Shown here: positions 46,499 to 55,466 of the stretch, piece after piece
Position numbering within the stretch: the first letter of the stretch is position 1
How the letters are laid out: every line of letters begins with the position of its first letter
Virus record (IMG/VR): IMGVR_UViG_3300013113_000816
Coordinates: 1 to 64,000 of that record
Length of the DNA: 64,000 bases
DNA from: a virus
Direction: 5' to 3' (one strand)
Notes under the pieces: generated by a model
What the model saw: the letters and a program-made list of their open reading frames with translations, nothing else
What the model was told of the DNA's origin: nothing
Databases searched by the model: none
Made by a program: the position numbers and the translations under genes

Positions 46499-47374
46499 AT
46501 GAAAAAATCACAACTTAAAGAAGCTATCAAAAACGAAATTAGATCTGTACTATCAGAAAATGATTATGATAAAGGTATGGAATTGTCTTATATTAAAGAT
46601 CATGGGGAAAAAGATGGAATAGCTGCCATAGGTAGAAATATAAACATGTTTGGGCCTCCTAAACTTAAAAGTGTAGCAGAAATTCAAACTTATGTTGAAG
46701 CATTTGGAGATGGTGTTGAAGAAGAAGGTAGGAGAATTTCTCATAAAATGGGAATAGCTATGAGAGGTGGAGGAGATGAAGAAGCACTTTCAGGACTAAT
46801 TGGATTAAAGGAAATCCTTAATCCTGAAGTTCACAAAATGGTTAACAACCTTATTAGAAAAATAGCTAAAATGTATGGATATGAAGAAAGAAACGCAGTA
46901 TATGCTATTAAGCAAGCCATAAGTGATTGGGAAGATGAACCAGGTCAAGTAGCATTACCCCCATTAAGAGAAGGTACTTGGAGTTCTGGAACTTATAATG
47001 AAATTGGTAGATTTATAAATGATTTAAAAAGACTTAAAAATGATTATTATAACATAGTAGGTAGTGATGATGTTTTTAATGGTTTAGACCAAGCTGAAAG
47101 TGCTGCCGAAGAAATGATGGTGAATGCTCCTGAAAACAGATCAGATATTACTGAAGATGAAGAACCAACATCTGCAGAAGTAAAAAAAGAAAAAAGCATA
47201 GCTGCTGAAAAAGAAGCTGCTCTTAAAGCGCAAAAAGCTTTAAAAGATCTTAAATCTAAAATGAAGAAAAAAGCTAAAGAATACAAAGAAGCTGAAGGTG
47301 ATGCTAAAGAAAAAATAAAAGCTGAATTAAAGAAAATGACAGCTGAAAAGAAAAAACTTGAAAAAGATACTTAA
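46499..47374 (+). CDS. Leader-bearing head-core/internal protein
   Basis: 291 aa from ATG 46499; an upstream TTG at 46493 is ignored because the leader MKKSQLKEAIKNEIRSVLSE then N begins at the ATG as in its relatives. Body: helical (FGDGVEEEGRRISHKMGIAMRGGGDEEALSGLIGLKEIL), then an acidic stretch and a very long Lys/Glu/Ala coiled coil at the C-terminus (from about residue 215). Core-like composition; function unknown. Confidence 0.7.
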   Translation: MKKSQLKEAIKNEIRSVLSENDYDKGMELSYIKDHGEKDGIAAIGRNINMFGPPKLKSVAEIQTYVEAFGDGVEEEGRRISHKMGIAMRGGGDEEALSGLIGLKEILNPEVHKMVNNLIRKIAKMYGYEERNAVYAIKQAISDWEDEPGQVALPPLREGTWSSGTYNEIGRFINDLKRLKNDYYNIVGSDDVFNGLDQAESAAEEMMVNAPENRSDITEDEEPTSAEVKKEKSIAAEKEAALKAQKALKDLKSKMKKKAKEYKEAEGDAKEKIKAELKKMTAEKKKLEKDT

Positions 47375-47738
47375 TAATATACAATTAGTTTTTATAGTAA
47401 TACTGGCAATTGCCTTGGTTTTAAGTTTATTATTTAGACCTTCAATACCCATTGATACTTATGAGGAAGAAATTAAAGCTCTAAAAACTCAAAATAAACA
47501 GTTATTATTATCAAATGATAGTATAAATAATATTAATAATAAGTTACAAAAAGAAATTAACACTATACTCTATGCTATTGATAGCACAAAAGTTATCCTA
47601 AAAGAAACCGAAAATAAATTAGCAGAGTTAGAGAAAAAAAGAAATGAAATACCTGGTATCATTAACGATATGGATAGTGATGATATTACCAATAACATCT
47701 CAGACTATCTCAAGAGGAGAAGTAAAGGAGATAATTAA
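47358..47738 (+). CDS. Membrane-anchored coiled-coil protein (i-spanin-like)
   Basis: 126 aa, starting with TTG inside the 3' end of the preceding gene. N-terminal span LVFIVILAIALVLSLLF, then a coiled coil (EEEIKALKTQNKQLLLSND... NKLAELEKKRNE). This is i-spanin architecture. The next gene begins within it in another frame, the layout of many spanin pairs. Confidence 0.6.
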   Translation: MKKILNNIQLVFIVILAIALVLSLLFRPSIPIDTYEEEIKALKTQNKQLLLSNDSINNINNKLQKEINTILYAIDSTKVILKETENKLAELEKKRNEIPGIINDMDSDDITNNISDYLKRRSKGDN

Positions 47739-48102
47739 TAGTGATGGTGATACTTTAATCCTAATGAATTTAGAAGATGCTAGAATTGTATTAAGCGATC
47801 TTTTGGAATATGAGATTGTTGATAGTCTTCTTACAGTTTATAAAGAAAAAGATTCATTAAACACAAATACTATAACTTTACAAAAAGATGTTATAGTTAA
47901 ACTTACCCAAAAATCTCAAAACCAACAATCAATAATAGATAATTTTGAACAAATTTTATCTAATAAGGATATTGAACTTGATATAAAAAATCAAGTTATT
48001 GAAAAACAACAAAAAGAAATTCGAAAACAAAAAAGATTAAAAGTTATTGGTTTTATTGGTTCCATTGTATTACCTATAATAACATTAATTGCCTTAATTT
48101 AG
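47644..48102 (+). CDS. Exported coiled-coil protein with C-terminal membrane span (spanin-like partner)
   Basis: 152 aa. Signal-like N-terminus MKYLVSLTIWIVMILPITSQ without a lipobox cysteine, a coiled coil (LQKDVIVKLTQKSQNQQSIIDNFEQILS...), then a C-terminal span (VIGFIGSIVLPIITLIALI) preceded by lysines. Overlaps the gene before by 95 nt in a different frame. Together the two may disrupt the outer membrane at lysis. A lipoprotein o-spanin would need a cysteine, so this is a variant or a different envelope protein. Confidence 0.6.
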   Translation: MKYLVSLTIWIVMILPITSQTISRGEVKEIINSDGDTLILMNLEDARIVLSDLLEYEIVDSLLTVYKEKDSLNTNTITLQKDVIVKLTQKSQNQQSIIDNFEQILSNKDIELDIKNQVIEKQQKEIRKQKRLKVIGFIGSIVLPIITLIALI

Positions 48103-49683
48103 ATGAGTGACATAAAAAAAGTAATAAGACAAGAATATCTTAAATGTGCTTCTGACCCAGTCCATTTTATGAGAAAGTACTGTTTTATCCAACACCCACA
48201 AAGAGGCAGAATTCAATTTAATTTATTCCCATTTCAAGAAAAAGTATTAACTTTATTTCAAGATAATCCTTACTCATTAATCCTAAAATCAAGACAGTTG
48301 GGAATGTCTACCTTATCTGCTGGATACTCTTTATGGTTAATGTTATTTCATAAGGATAAAAATATACTTTGTATAGCAACAAAACAGGAAACAGCAAAAA
48401 ATATGGTTACAAAGGTAAAATTCATGTATGAAAATTTACCTTCTTGGCTTAAAATTAATGCTGATGAAAATAATAAACTAAACCTAAGATTAAGAAATGG
48501 ATCCCAAATTAAAGCAACCTCAGCAGCTTCAGATGCAGGTAGATCAGAAGCAGTATCTTTACTAATAATAGATGAGGCAGCTTTCATTGAAAATATAGGT
48601 GAAATATGGGCTTCAGCTCAGCAAACACTAGCTACTGGGGGTGGTTGTATTGCATTATCTACTCCTTATGGTACAGGAAATTGGTTTCATCAAACTTGGG
48701 TTAGAGCAGAAAATAAAGAAAATGATTTTCTACCTATTAAATTACCTTGGTTTGTGCATCCAGAAAGAGACCAAGCATGGAGAGATAGACAAGATGAATT
48801 ACTAGGTGATCCTAGAATGGCAGCCCAAGAATGTGATTGTGATTTCTCAACTTCTGGTGATGTAGTGTTTTATCCTGAGTATATGGAGTATTATGAAAAA
48901 ACATTTATTAAAGAGCCTTTGGAGAGGCGAGGGGCAGATCGTAATTTGTGGATATGGGAACCATGTGATTATTCAAGAAATTATATGGTTGTAGCTGATG
49001 TAGCTAGAGGAGATGGAAAAGACCACTCGGCATTTCATATTATTGATATAGAAAATAATGTGCAAGTTGGGGAATATAAAGGACAATTAGGAACAAAAGA
49101 ATATGGGCATTTATTAGTAGGCATAGCAACTGAATATAACGAAGCTTTATTAGTAATAGAAAACAATAGTATAGGATGGTCAACAATACAAACAGTAATA
49201 GATAGAGGATATCAAAATCTTTATTATTCACCTAAAAGTGGAGAAGTAAGGGCTGATTCATACTTTGACCAATATATGGATACATCTAAAATGGTAGCAG
49301 GATTTACAATGTCATCAAGAGTTAGACCTATGGTAGTAGGTAAATTTCAGGAATATATTGGAGATAAAGGTGTTACATTTTATTCTAAAAGATTACTAGA
49401 AGAAATGAGAACATTTATTTGGAGGAATGGAAGACCAGAAGCCCAATCGGGGTATAATGATGATTTAGTAATGTCTTTTGGTGTTGCTATGTATATGAGA
49501 GATACAGCATTTAGGTTTAAACAACATGGAGTTGATTTGACTAAAAGTATGTTAAATGGAATTTCAACAAATAAAACAACATATACTGGAGTTTATACTC
49601 CCCCAGGACAGCAAAAAGAAAACCCATGGAAAATAGATAATCCTTATTCTGGTGGGGAGGAAGACATTAGGTGGCTTCTATAA
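48103..49683 (+). CDS. gp17: Terminase large subunit (gp17)
   Basis: 526 aa. ATPase: adenine region FQEKVLTLFQ, Walker A LKSRQLGMSTLSAG (about 60-73), Walker B LLIIDEAAFIENI (about 153-165), coupling motif ALSTPYGTGNWF. Nuclease: MVVADVARGDGKDHSAFHIID (about 295-315), later NNSIGWSTIQTV and YNDDLVMSFGVAMYMRD. Known role: powers DNA packaging and cuts concatemers. Somewhat shorter than T4 gp17 (610). No terminase small subunit is recognised beside it. Confidence 0.95.
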   Translation: MSDIKKVIRQEYLKCASDPVHFMRKYCFIQHPQRGRIQFNLFPFQEKVLTLFQDNPYSLILKSRQLGMSTLSAGYSLWLMLFHKDKNILCIATKQETAKNMVTKVKFMYENLPSWLKINADENNKLNLRLRNGSQIKATSAASDAGRSEAVSLLIIDEAAFIENIGEIWASAQQTLATGGGCIALSTPYGTGNWFHQTWVRAENKENDFLPIKLPWFVHPERDQAWRDRQDELLGDPRMAAQECDCDFSTSGDVVFYPEYMEYYEKTFIKEPLERRGADRNLWIWEPCDYSRNYMVVADVARGDGKDHSAFHIIDIENNVQVGEYKGQLGTKEYGHLLVGIATEYNEALLVIENNSIGWSTIQTVIDRGYQNLYYSPKSGEVRADSYFDQYMDTSKMVAGFTMSSRVRPMVVGKFQEYIGDKGVTFYSKRLLEEMRTFIWRNGRPEAQSGYNDDLVMSFGVAMYMRDTAFRFKQHGVDLTKSMLNGISTNKTTYTGVYTPPGQQKENPWKIDNPYSGGEEDIRWLL

Positions 49684-49692
49684 TATTTATAA
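49684..49692 (+). promoter_or_regulatory. Late-promoter-like motif before portal gene
   Basis: TATTTATAA, 12 nt before the ATG at 49705. Confidence 0.5.
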
Positions 49693-49704
49693 CAATATAT
49701 AACA

Positions 49705-51597
49705 ATGGCAGATAAAAGACTATTTTCAAGATTAAGAAGACTATTTTCAACTGATGTAGTTATTCGTAACCAAGGTGGAAACCAATTAAAGGTTATGGAT
49801 GTAAATAAAATCCAACAATCAGGTGAATATGAAACCAATTCATTAGTAGATAGGTTTAATAGAGTTTACACTAACTCCCCAACTTCTTTATATGGGTATC
49901 AAAGTAATTTTAATTACCAAACCTTAAGACCTCAATTATATTCAGAATATGATTCAATGGATACAGATGCAATTATAGCTTCTGCTTTAGATATTATAGC
50001 TGATGAAAGTACTTTAAAGAATGATATGGGGGAAGTACTTCAAATAAGAAGCTCTGATGAAAATATACAAAAAATATTATATAACCTGTTTTATGATGTC
50101 TTAAATATTGAATTCAATCTTTGGCCTTGGATTCGTAATATGTGTAAATATGGAGATTTCTTTTTAAAATTAGAAATTGCTGAAAAGTTTGGGGTCTATA
50201 ATGTTATACCATACAATGCTTTTCACATCGAAAGGTTAGAAGGACAAGATCCTGAAAACCCAAATGATATCCAATATGGGTTTGACCCTGAAGGAGTATC
50301 CACAGGTGGTTATGGTTTTTATAATGTACCGGGGGCTAATGATGTAAATCAAAACACTGTTATATTTGATAATTATGAAATGGCCCATTTTAGATTACTT
50401 ACAGACACTAACTTCTTACCTTATGGTAGATCTTATATAGAACCAGCACGTAAGTTGTTTAAACAATACACTCTAATGGAAGATGCTATGTTGATACATA
50501 GAATAGTTAGAGCGCCTGAAAAACGCATATTCTATATGAATGTAGGGAATATACCACCTGCTGAAGTAGAAAACTTTATGCAAAAGACTATTTCTAAAAT
50601 GAAACGTACTCCATATGTTGACCAACAAACAGGAGAATATAATCTTAAATATAACATGCAAAACATGCTTGAAGATTATTACATTCCAGTTAGGGGTAAT
50701 GATACAGCTACTAAAATAGATACTGCAGCAGGATTACAATATGATGGAATAGCTGATGTAGAATATTTAAGAGACAAATTATTTGCTGCTTTAAAAGTAC
50801 CTAAAGCATTTATGGGTTATGATGAAAATACAGAGGGTAAAGCTACATTAGCAGCCCAAGATATTAGGTTTGCTCGTACAATAGAAAGAATTCAAAGAAT
50901 AGTAGTTTCTGAGTTAACAAAAATAGCATTAGTTCATTTATATACTCAAGGTTATAAAGATGAAAATCTAACTAATTTTGAATTATCAATGACTACTCCT
51001 TCAATAATATATGATCAAGAAAGAGTAGCATTAATGACTGAAAAGATGACTTTATCCAATGAAATGAAAGATTCCAACCTATTCCCTACAGATTGGATTT
51101 ATGAAAACATCTGGCATTTTAGTCAAGATCAATATGATGAGTATAGAGCTTTAATCCAACAAGACGCTAAACGTAAATTTAGATTAGCCCAAATAGAAGC
51201 TGAAGGTAATGACCCACAAGAAACAGGAAAATCATATGGTACACCTCATGATTTAGCTTCATTATATGGGATAGGAAGAACACAATCTGATCCATCTAAT
51301 GTTCCTGATGGTTATGATGAGAAAGTTCCTTTAGGTAGAAAAAAAGAATCAAATACTGATAGAGGGAAACAAGAAAATGCTTTTGGTAAAGATCCATTAG
51401 GGAAAAACGGCATGAAAAAAGATTATAACGATAGCAAGGGATTAAAAACAAACTTTAAAGGTGGTTCTCCTTTAGCTTTAGAGACAAAAAATATGTTAAA
51501 AAAAGTTCCTAGACCTCCTAAAACAGGAAAACAACTAGTTTTTGAGAAAGAAAATAAGGGAGATAGCTTATTAGACGAATCTCAATTGCACGATTAA
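49705..51597 (+). CDS. gp20: Portal protein (gp20)
   Basis: 630 aa. Signature parts: PQLYSEYDSMDTDAIIASALDIIADEST, YGRSYIEPARKLFKQYTLMEDAMLIHRIVRAPEKRIFYMNVGNIPPAEVENFMQ, YNMQNMLEDYYIPVRGNDTATKIDTAAGL, DVEYLRDKLFAALKVPKAFMGYDENTEGKATLAAQDIRFARTIERIQ. These are the standard gp20 blocks. Known role: dodecameric gate for DNA and nucleation point of the prohead. The C-terminal 120 residues are low-complexity. Confidence 0.95.
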   Translation: MADKRLFSRLRRLFSTDVVIRNQGGNQLKVMDVNKIQQSGEYETNSLVDRFNRVYTNSPTSLYGYQSNFNYQTLRPQLYSEYDSMDTDAIIASALDIIADESTLKNDMGEVLQIRSSDENIQKILYNLFYDVLNIEFNLWPWIRNMCKYGDFFLKLEIAEKFGVYNVIPYNAFHIERLEGQDPENPNDIQYGFDPEGVSTGGYGFYNVPGANDVNQNTVIFDNYEMAHFRLLTDTNFLPYGRSYIEPARKLFKQYTLMEDAMLIHRIVRAPEKRIFYMNVGNIPPAEVENFMQKTISKMKRTPYVDQQTGEYNLKYNMQNMLEDYYIPVRGNDTATKIDTAAGLQYDGIADVEYLRDKLFAALKVPKAFMGYDENTEGKATLAAQDIRFARTIERIQRIVVSELTKIALVHLYTQGYKDENLTNFELSMTTPSIIYDQERVALMTEKMTLSNEMKDSNLFPTDWIYENIWHFSQDQYDEYRALIQQDAKRKFRLAQIEAEGNDPQETGKSYGTPHDLASLYGIGRTQSDPSNVPDGYDEKVPLGRKKESNTDRGKQENAFGKDPLGKNGMKKDYNDSKGLKTNFKGGSPLALETKNMLKKVPRPPKTGKQLVFEKENKGDSLLDESQLHD

Positions 51598-51609
51598 TAG
51601 ATTTTTATA

Positions 51610-51618
51610 TATTTATAA
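51610..51618 (+). promoter_or_regulatory. Late-promoter-like motif
   Basis: TATTTATAA, 19 nt before the ATG at 51638. Confidence 0.45.
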
Positions 51619-51637
51619 ATAAACCAAAGCCTAAGGA

Positions 51638-52492
51638 ATGAATATAAAACATTCAAAGTACAAGAATTCTGGTATACTTTTTGAATTACTAGTACGACAA
51701 ATAACAGCTGATACCCTTGATGGAAAGGACTCTCCAGCTAGAAAAATATTAAAAGAGTATTTTGTAAAAACAGAATTAGGGAAAGAGTATAAGTTATATG
51801 AAACCTTATCAAAGAAAACAAATTTAACAGAAGCTAAAGCAAATACTGTTTTATCTACTTTGTTAGAATCCTCAAAACAATTAAATAGAAGTTCTTTAAG
51901 AAGACAGAAATATAATTTAATTAAAGAAATTAAAAATCATTATGATGTTAATAAATTCTTTAGACATAAACTTCCTAACTATAAGTCTCAAGCAGCTTTA
52001 TATACTCTAATTGAAATAAAAGCTAATCCTAACCTTAATAATATTAAACATGAAATTAGCAATAAAATTACAATTTTAGAACATCTAGCATCACCTGAAG
52101 TTAAGGAAGAAGTTAAACAAACAGTTTTAGAAGAATTTAAAAATTACGATAAGGATTTAAAAACACTAACTTATAAAGTTTTATTAGAGAAATTTAATGG
52201 TAAGTATGATAATTTAATCCCTGAACAAAAAGTAATATTAAAGGAATTAATTACTTCTATTGACAATACCCCAAGATTAAAAGAATTTTACAATTGTAAA
52301 GTAAATGAAATAAAAACTACCCTAACAGAACTTAATTCCAAAGTTAAAGATAAAACAGTTCAAATTAAAATAAATGAAGTAGTTAAAATTCTTCCCACGA
52401 TAGATAAAACATCAAAAGTTAAAGATGATGACTTAATAAATTTGTTGCAATATTATGATTTAATTGAAGAATTAGAAACTACTCATGTATAG
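51638..52492 (+). CDS. Conserved-position protein between portal and prohead protease
   Basis: 284 aa, helical. Starts MNIKHSKYKNSGILFELLVRQITADTLDGKDSPARKILKEYF, a segment seen in proteins at this position in aquatic T4-like phages. The remainder is charged helices (LRRQKYNLIKEIKNHYDV, LKEFYNCKVNEIKTTLTELNSKVKDK). Probably a head-assembly or core component; exact role unknown to me. Confidence 0.75.
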   Translation: MNIKHSKYKNSGILFELLVRQITADTLDGKDSPARKILKEYFVKTELGKEYKLYETLSKKTNLTEAKANTVLSTLLESSKQLNRSSLRRQKYNLIKEIKNHYDVNKFFRHKLPNYKSQAALYTLIEIKANPNLNNIKHEISNKITILEHLASPEVKEEVKQTVLEEFKNYDKDLKTLTYKVLLEKFNGKYDNLIPEQKVILKELITSIDNTPRLKEFYNCKVNEIKTTLTELNSKVKDKTVQIKINEVVKILPTIDKTSKVKDDDLINLLQYYDLIEELETTHV

Positions 52493-53771
52493 ATTTAAGT
52501 TAAAAGAAAATAACAAATTCAAAGTTGGTGATGTAAAAATCAAAGGGGGTAAAAAATCCACAGTAACTGATATTAATCCTGTAACAGGTACTGTTACTTG
52601 GGATTTAGAAGATGTAGGTGCATTTGATACTGTTTATAAAACTTTTGATAAACTAAACCAATTAGTAAAAAAATTAGAAAGTGAAGGTGAAGCTGAAGCA
52701 GATCCAACAATTGATTCCATTGCAGATCAAGTAAAGAATCTATTTAACAAATACCGAACTCATATTAGAAAAAATTACCCTGAAGCTTATGAAAGAGTTT
52801 TAATGGTAAAAGAAGATCTTTCAATAAAAGGTAAAAAGGTAAAAAGAATTAATAAAAACAATAGTAATAATCCTGAAGATTACACAGTTGAATACGAAGA
52901 TGGAACATCAGAACCCTATGTAGATACATTAGAAGAATCACTTGATGAAGGTACATTCCATGGTCCTAGAGAAATTGCAATTTATGATGGCCCAGATGGA
53001 GAAACATATATTGAAAAAAGAGGTCTTGGTTATTATGGATATAATAATAGTTTTGATTTTGAAGCTGAAGACAAAGCAGAATTAAAACATAAATTAAATT
53101 CATGGGGGTATAGATTAGTAGCAGGTTCTATTGATGAATCAATTGATGAAGGTGAAGGTGATGAAATGGCTAAAACATATATTAAGTATGCGGAAGATGG
53201 TGATTTAAGTGGTGTTGAGTTTTCTGTATCCGACAATGCGATAACGATATATCAAGAAACTGAAGAGTGGGATGGGGATGATGAAGATGAAGAGCCTACC
53301 AAATATAAAGTTTGGAGAGAAAGCACCAATCCTTCTCTATGGAGTAAATTAAAGGAGATTGCACTACTACATAAGAATCCAGATTCTTTAGATGAAGAAG
53401 AAGGTATAGGATATATGACACCCAAAGCTTTTGATAAAAATAAAAAGTCTACAGGAGCTCCTAATATTTATTACTATAAATTAGGATATAAACCTGTACC
53501 TAAAAAAATTAAAGGATCAGGTTTAGAAGTAAAACAATTATTTGAAAAAGAGGAATTAACTGAATATAGTGATTTCCAACAAAAAAGAATTAGTGTATTT
53601 GATGAAGTAGAAGAGAAAATAAATACCCTATCCCCACTTTTATCAAATGCCAAAAGTAATACAGCTGAATATTACAATGAAAATCCTGGTTCATATGCTA
53701 TAGTTTATTCAACAGATATGATAAATGAATTATTGGATGATATAACAGAATTATTAAAACAAGAAGAATGA
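52485..53771 (+). CDS. Modular acidic head-core protein with cleavage-like sites
   Basis: 428 aa. Starts MYRFKLKE|N, then a KOW/SH3-like part (KFKVGDVKIKGGKKSTVTDINPVTGTVTWD). Linkers LEESLDE|GTF (~150) and SIDESIDE|GEG (~220) separate a central module (REIAIYDGPDGETYIEKRGLGYYGYNN) from an acidic one, then ELTE|YSDF (~360) and a helical end. The same design as the protein at 38711. Overlaps neighbours by 8 and 4 nt. Confidence 0.7.
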   Translation: MYRFKLKENNKFKVGDVKIKGGKKSTVTDINPVTGTVTWDLEDVGAFDTVYKTFDKLNQLVKKLESEGEAEADPTIDSIADQVKNLFNKYRTHIRKNYPEAYERVLMVKEDLSIKGKKVKRINKNNSNNPEDYTVEYEDGTSEPYVDTLEESLDEGTFHGPREIAIYDGPDGETYIEKRGLGYYGYNNSFDFEAEDKAELKHKLNSWGYRLVAGSIDESIDEGEGDEMAKTYIKYAEDGDLSGVEFSVSDNAITIYQETEEWDGDDEDEEPTKYKVWRESTNPSLWSKLKEIALLHKNPDSLDEEEGIGYMTPKAFDKNKKSTGAPNIYYYKLGYKPVPKKIKGSGLEVKQLFEKEELTEYSDFQQKRISVFDEVEEKINTLSPLLSNAKSNTAEYYNENPGSYAIVYSTDMINELLDDITELLKQEE

Positions 53772-54718
53772 AAAGGACATTAACCGAACAATATGGATTA
53801 ATTAAAAAAGGAAAAGGTCATAAAGATGTTTTCCTTAAAGAAGCTAAAAAATTATACCCCAATTTAATTAGACAGGGAGCTGCCTTTAATGAGGCATCAA
53901 CTATTCTTAAACAAAAGAATATCATCAATGAAAATTTTGTTGGTATGTCCCCAATTAATAATCCTTTTGGTAAAAAGAAAAAAGAAGGATACGAAACTGC
54001 TTTTGAAAACTTTATTAAAGAAGCAGCTGAAGCTAAAGCTGAAGAGAAAAAAGTATCAAAAGAAGTAGAAGAAGACCAATCTAAAGGATATGACACCGCA
54101 GATAAAAAAGATCCTAACAATATGATCTTTGGTCAAATTCAAATGGGTTATTATAATGAATTAAAAAATCCTAAAAACGCTGATAAAACAGAACAAGAAA
54201 TTAAAGACATTGTATTCAAGAATTTAGCTAAAGATCCTATTTATTATACTACAAACGGTCAATTTGGAGAAGAAGATTTAGGTTATACTGATGAAGCACC
54301 TAGTTTAGGTGAACCTGAAGAACCAAAAGGTGAATATAAATCATCAGGTTATGGTAAACTTAAAGAACATTCAATTTCAATAGCAGGTGGTATTGTAACT
54401 GGTGGTGGGTTTGTAGGCACTAATTATATGGATTATTTTGGGTTAAATGAAGCAGAAGACGATAAAGAGGATACTGAAAAAATTAAAACCGATTTAGAAG
54501 ACATTAAAAAATCATCTGAAGAAATAGCAGCAATAGAAATGTTTGAAGAAGATGGTGTTAATGAAGAATTAGTAGCAGATTCTACAGAAGATGCTATAAT
54601 CGATGTAGTTGAAGAATTATATGATGATTTAGGTAATGTTGATGAAGTAATGGATCATATGAGAAAAGCTTTAGAAAGTGCTGAACAAAGTTTAAGATTA
54701 AAATACGGAGATTATTAA
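53768..54718 (+). CDS. Head-core protein, possible gp68/gp67 equivalent
   Basis: 316 aa. N-terminus MKRTLTEQYGLIKKGKGHKD and a site KNIINE|N (about residue 55) followed by FVGMSPINNPFGKKKKEGYETAFENFIKEAAEAKAE. Mid part YDTADKKDPNNMIFGQIQMGYYNELKNPKNADKTEQEI is globular. C-terminal acidic helices. Directly upstream of the prohead protease, where T4 places gp67 and gp68. Confidence 0.65.
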   Translation: MKRTLTEQYGLIKKGKGHKDVFLKEAKKLYPNLIRQGAAFNEASTILKQKNIINENFVGMSPINNPFGKKKKEGYETAFENFIKEAAEAKAEEKKVSKEVEEDQSKGYDTADKKDPNNMIFGQIQMGYYNELKNPKNADKTEQEIKDIVFKNLAKDPIYYTTNGQFGEEDLGYTDEAPSLGEPEEPKGEYKSSGYGKLKEHSISIAGGIVTGGGFVGTNYMDYFGLNEAEDDKEDTEKIKTDLEDIKKSSEEIAAIEMFEEDGVNEELVADSTEDAIIDVVEELYDDLGNVDEVMDHMRKALESAEQSLRLKYGDY

Positions 54719-54719
54719 G

Positions 54720-55322
54720 ATGAAACAAGTACTTATAGAAACCCAATTATTCAAACCAACCCCAATTAGTTTAACTGAGGGTAAAGTATCTGAAAGAGGT
54801 AACCCTATAGTTGAAGGTATTTTAGCTACAGCTGAAGTAAAAAATGGTAATGGTAGATATTATTCAAAAGATCTTTGGGAGCGAGAAATTGATAAGTACA
54901 AAGAAATAGTTGAAGACAACAGAGCAGTAGGTGAATTAGACCACCCTGAATCATCTGTTGTTAATTTAAAAAATGTATCACATAACATAAAAGATATGTG
55001 GTGGGATGGAGATAATGTAATGGGTAAAATTGAAATATTACCTACCCCATCTGGAAATATATTAAAAGCATTAATCGAAAATGGAATTACTTGTGGTGTA
55101 TCTTCTCGTGGAATGGGTTCTTTAGAACAAAATGGTGAACTAATGGAAGTTCAAGATGATTTTGAATTATTATGTTGGGATTTTGTTTCAACCCCCTCCA
55201 ATCCAGGCTCATACATGAAAACACTTAAAGAAGGAAAAGAAAATATTATTAACCCGTACAATAAAATTAACACAATAGTAACAGAAATATTATGTGCTAA
55301 TGGTAATTGCCCATTATTTTAA
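54720..55322 (+). CDS. gp21: Prohead core protease (gp21)
   Basis: 200 aa. Serine protease of the prohead family: catalytic histidine in VGELDHPESSVVN (about residue 74), serine in ITCGVSSRGMGSLEQ (about 126-128), with FELLCWDFVSTPSNPGSYM as the usual third block. The N-terminal segment KPTPISLTE|GKVSERG may be self-processed. Known role: cleaves scaffold, capsid and internal proteins at ΦxE sites during maturation, which makes it the candidate processor of the leader proteins described here. Confidence 0.92.
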   Translation: MKQVLIETQLFKPTPISLTEGKVSERGNPIVEGILATAEVKNGNGRYYSKDLWEREIDKYKEIVEDNRAVGELDHPESSVVNLKNVSHNIKDMWWDGDNVMGKIEILPTPSGNILKALIENGITCGVSSRGMGSLEQNGELMEVQDDFELLCWDFVSTPSNPGSYMKTLKEGKENIINPYNKINTIVTEILCANGNCPLF

Positions 55323-55466
55323 TAATTTTCTGCGACTTTTAAGAATTCCCATATACGTATAACTGTAAATATGCCATTACCCTCATTTATATGGCATTGA
55401 AGATAATAAAATTCTATTACGTTTCATAATAAACGTACTTTCCCAACAAATTAAAATTTAGGAAAA
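55323..55466. other. Intergenic stretch with hairpin before scaffold gene
   Basis: 144 nt without a gene. A hairpin is formed by ATGCCAT and ATGGCAT with an AT-rich loop (about 55370-55396). No TATTTATAA copy is seen although a highly expressed scaffold gene follows, so control here may differ from other late genes. Confidence 0.4.
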
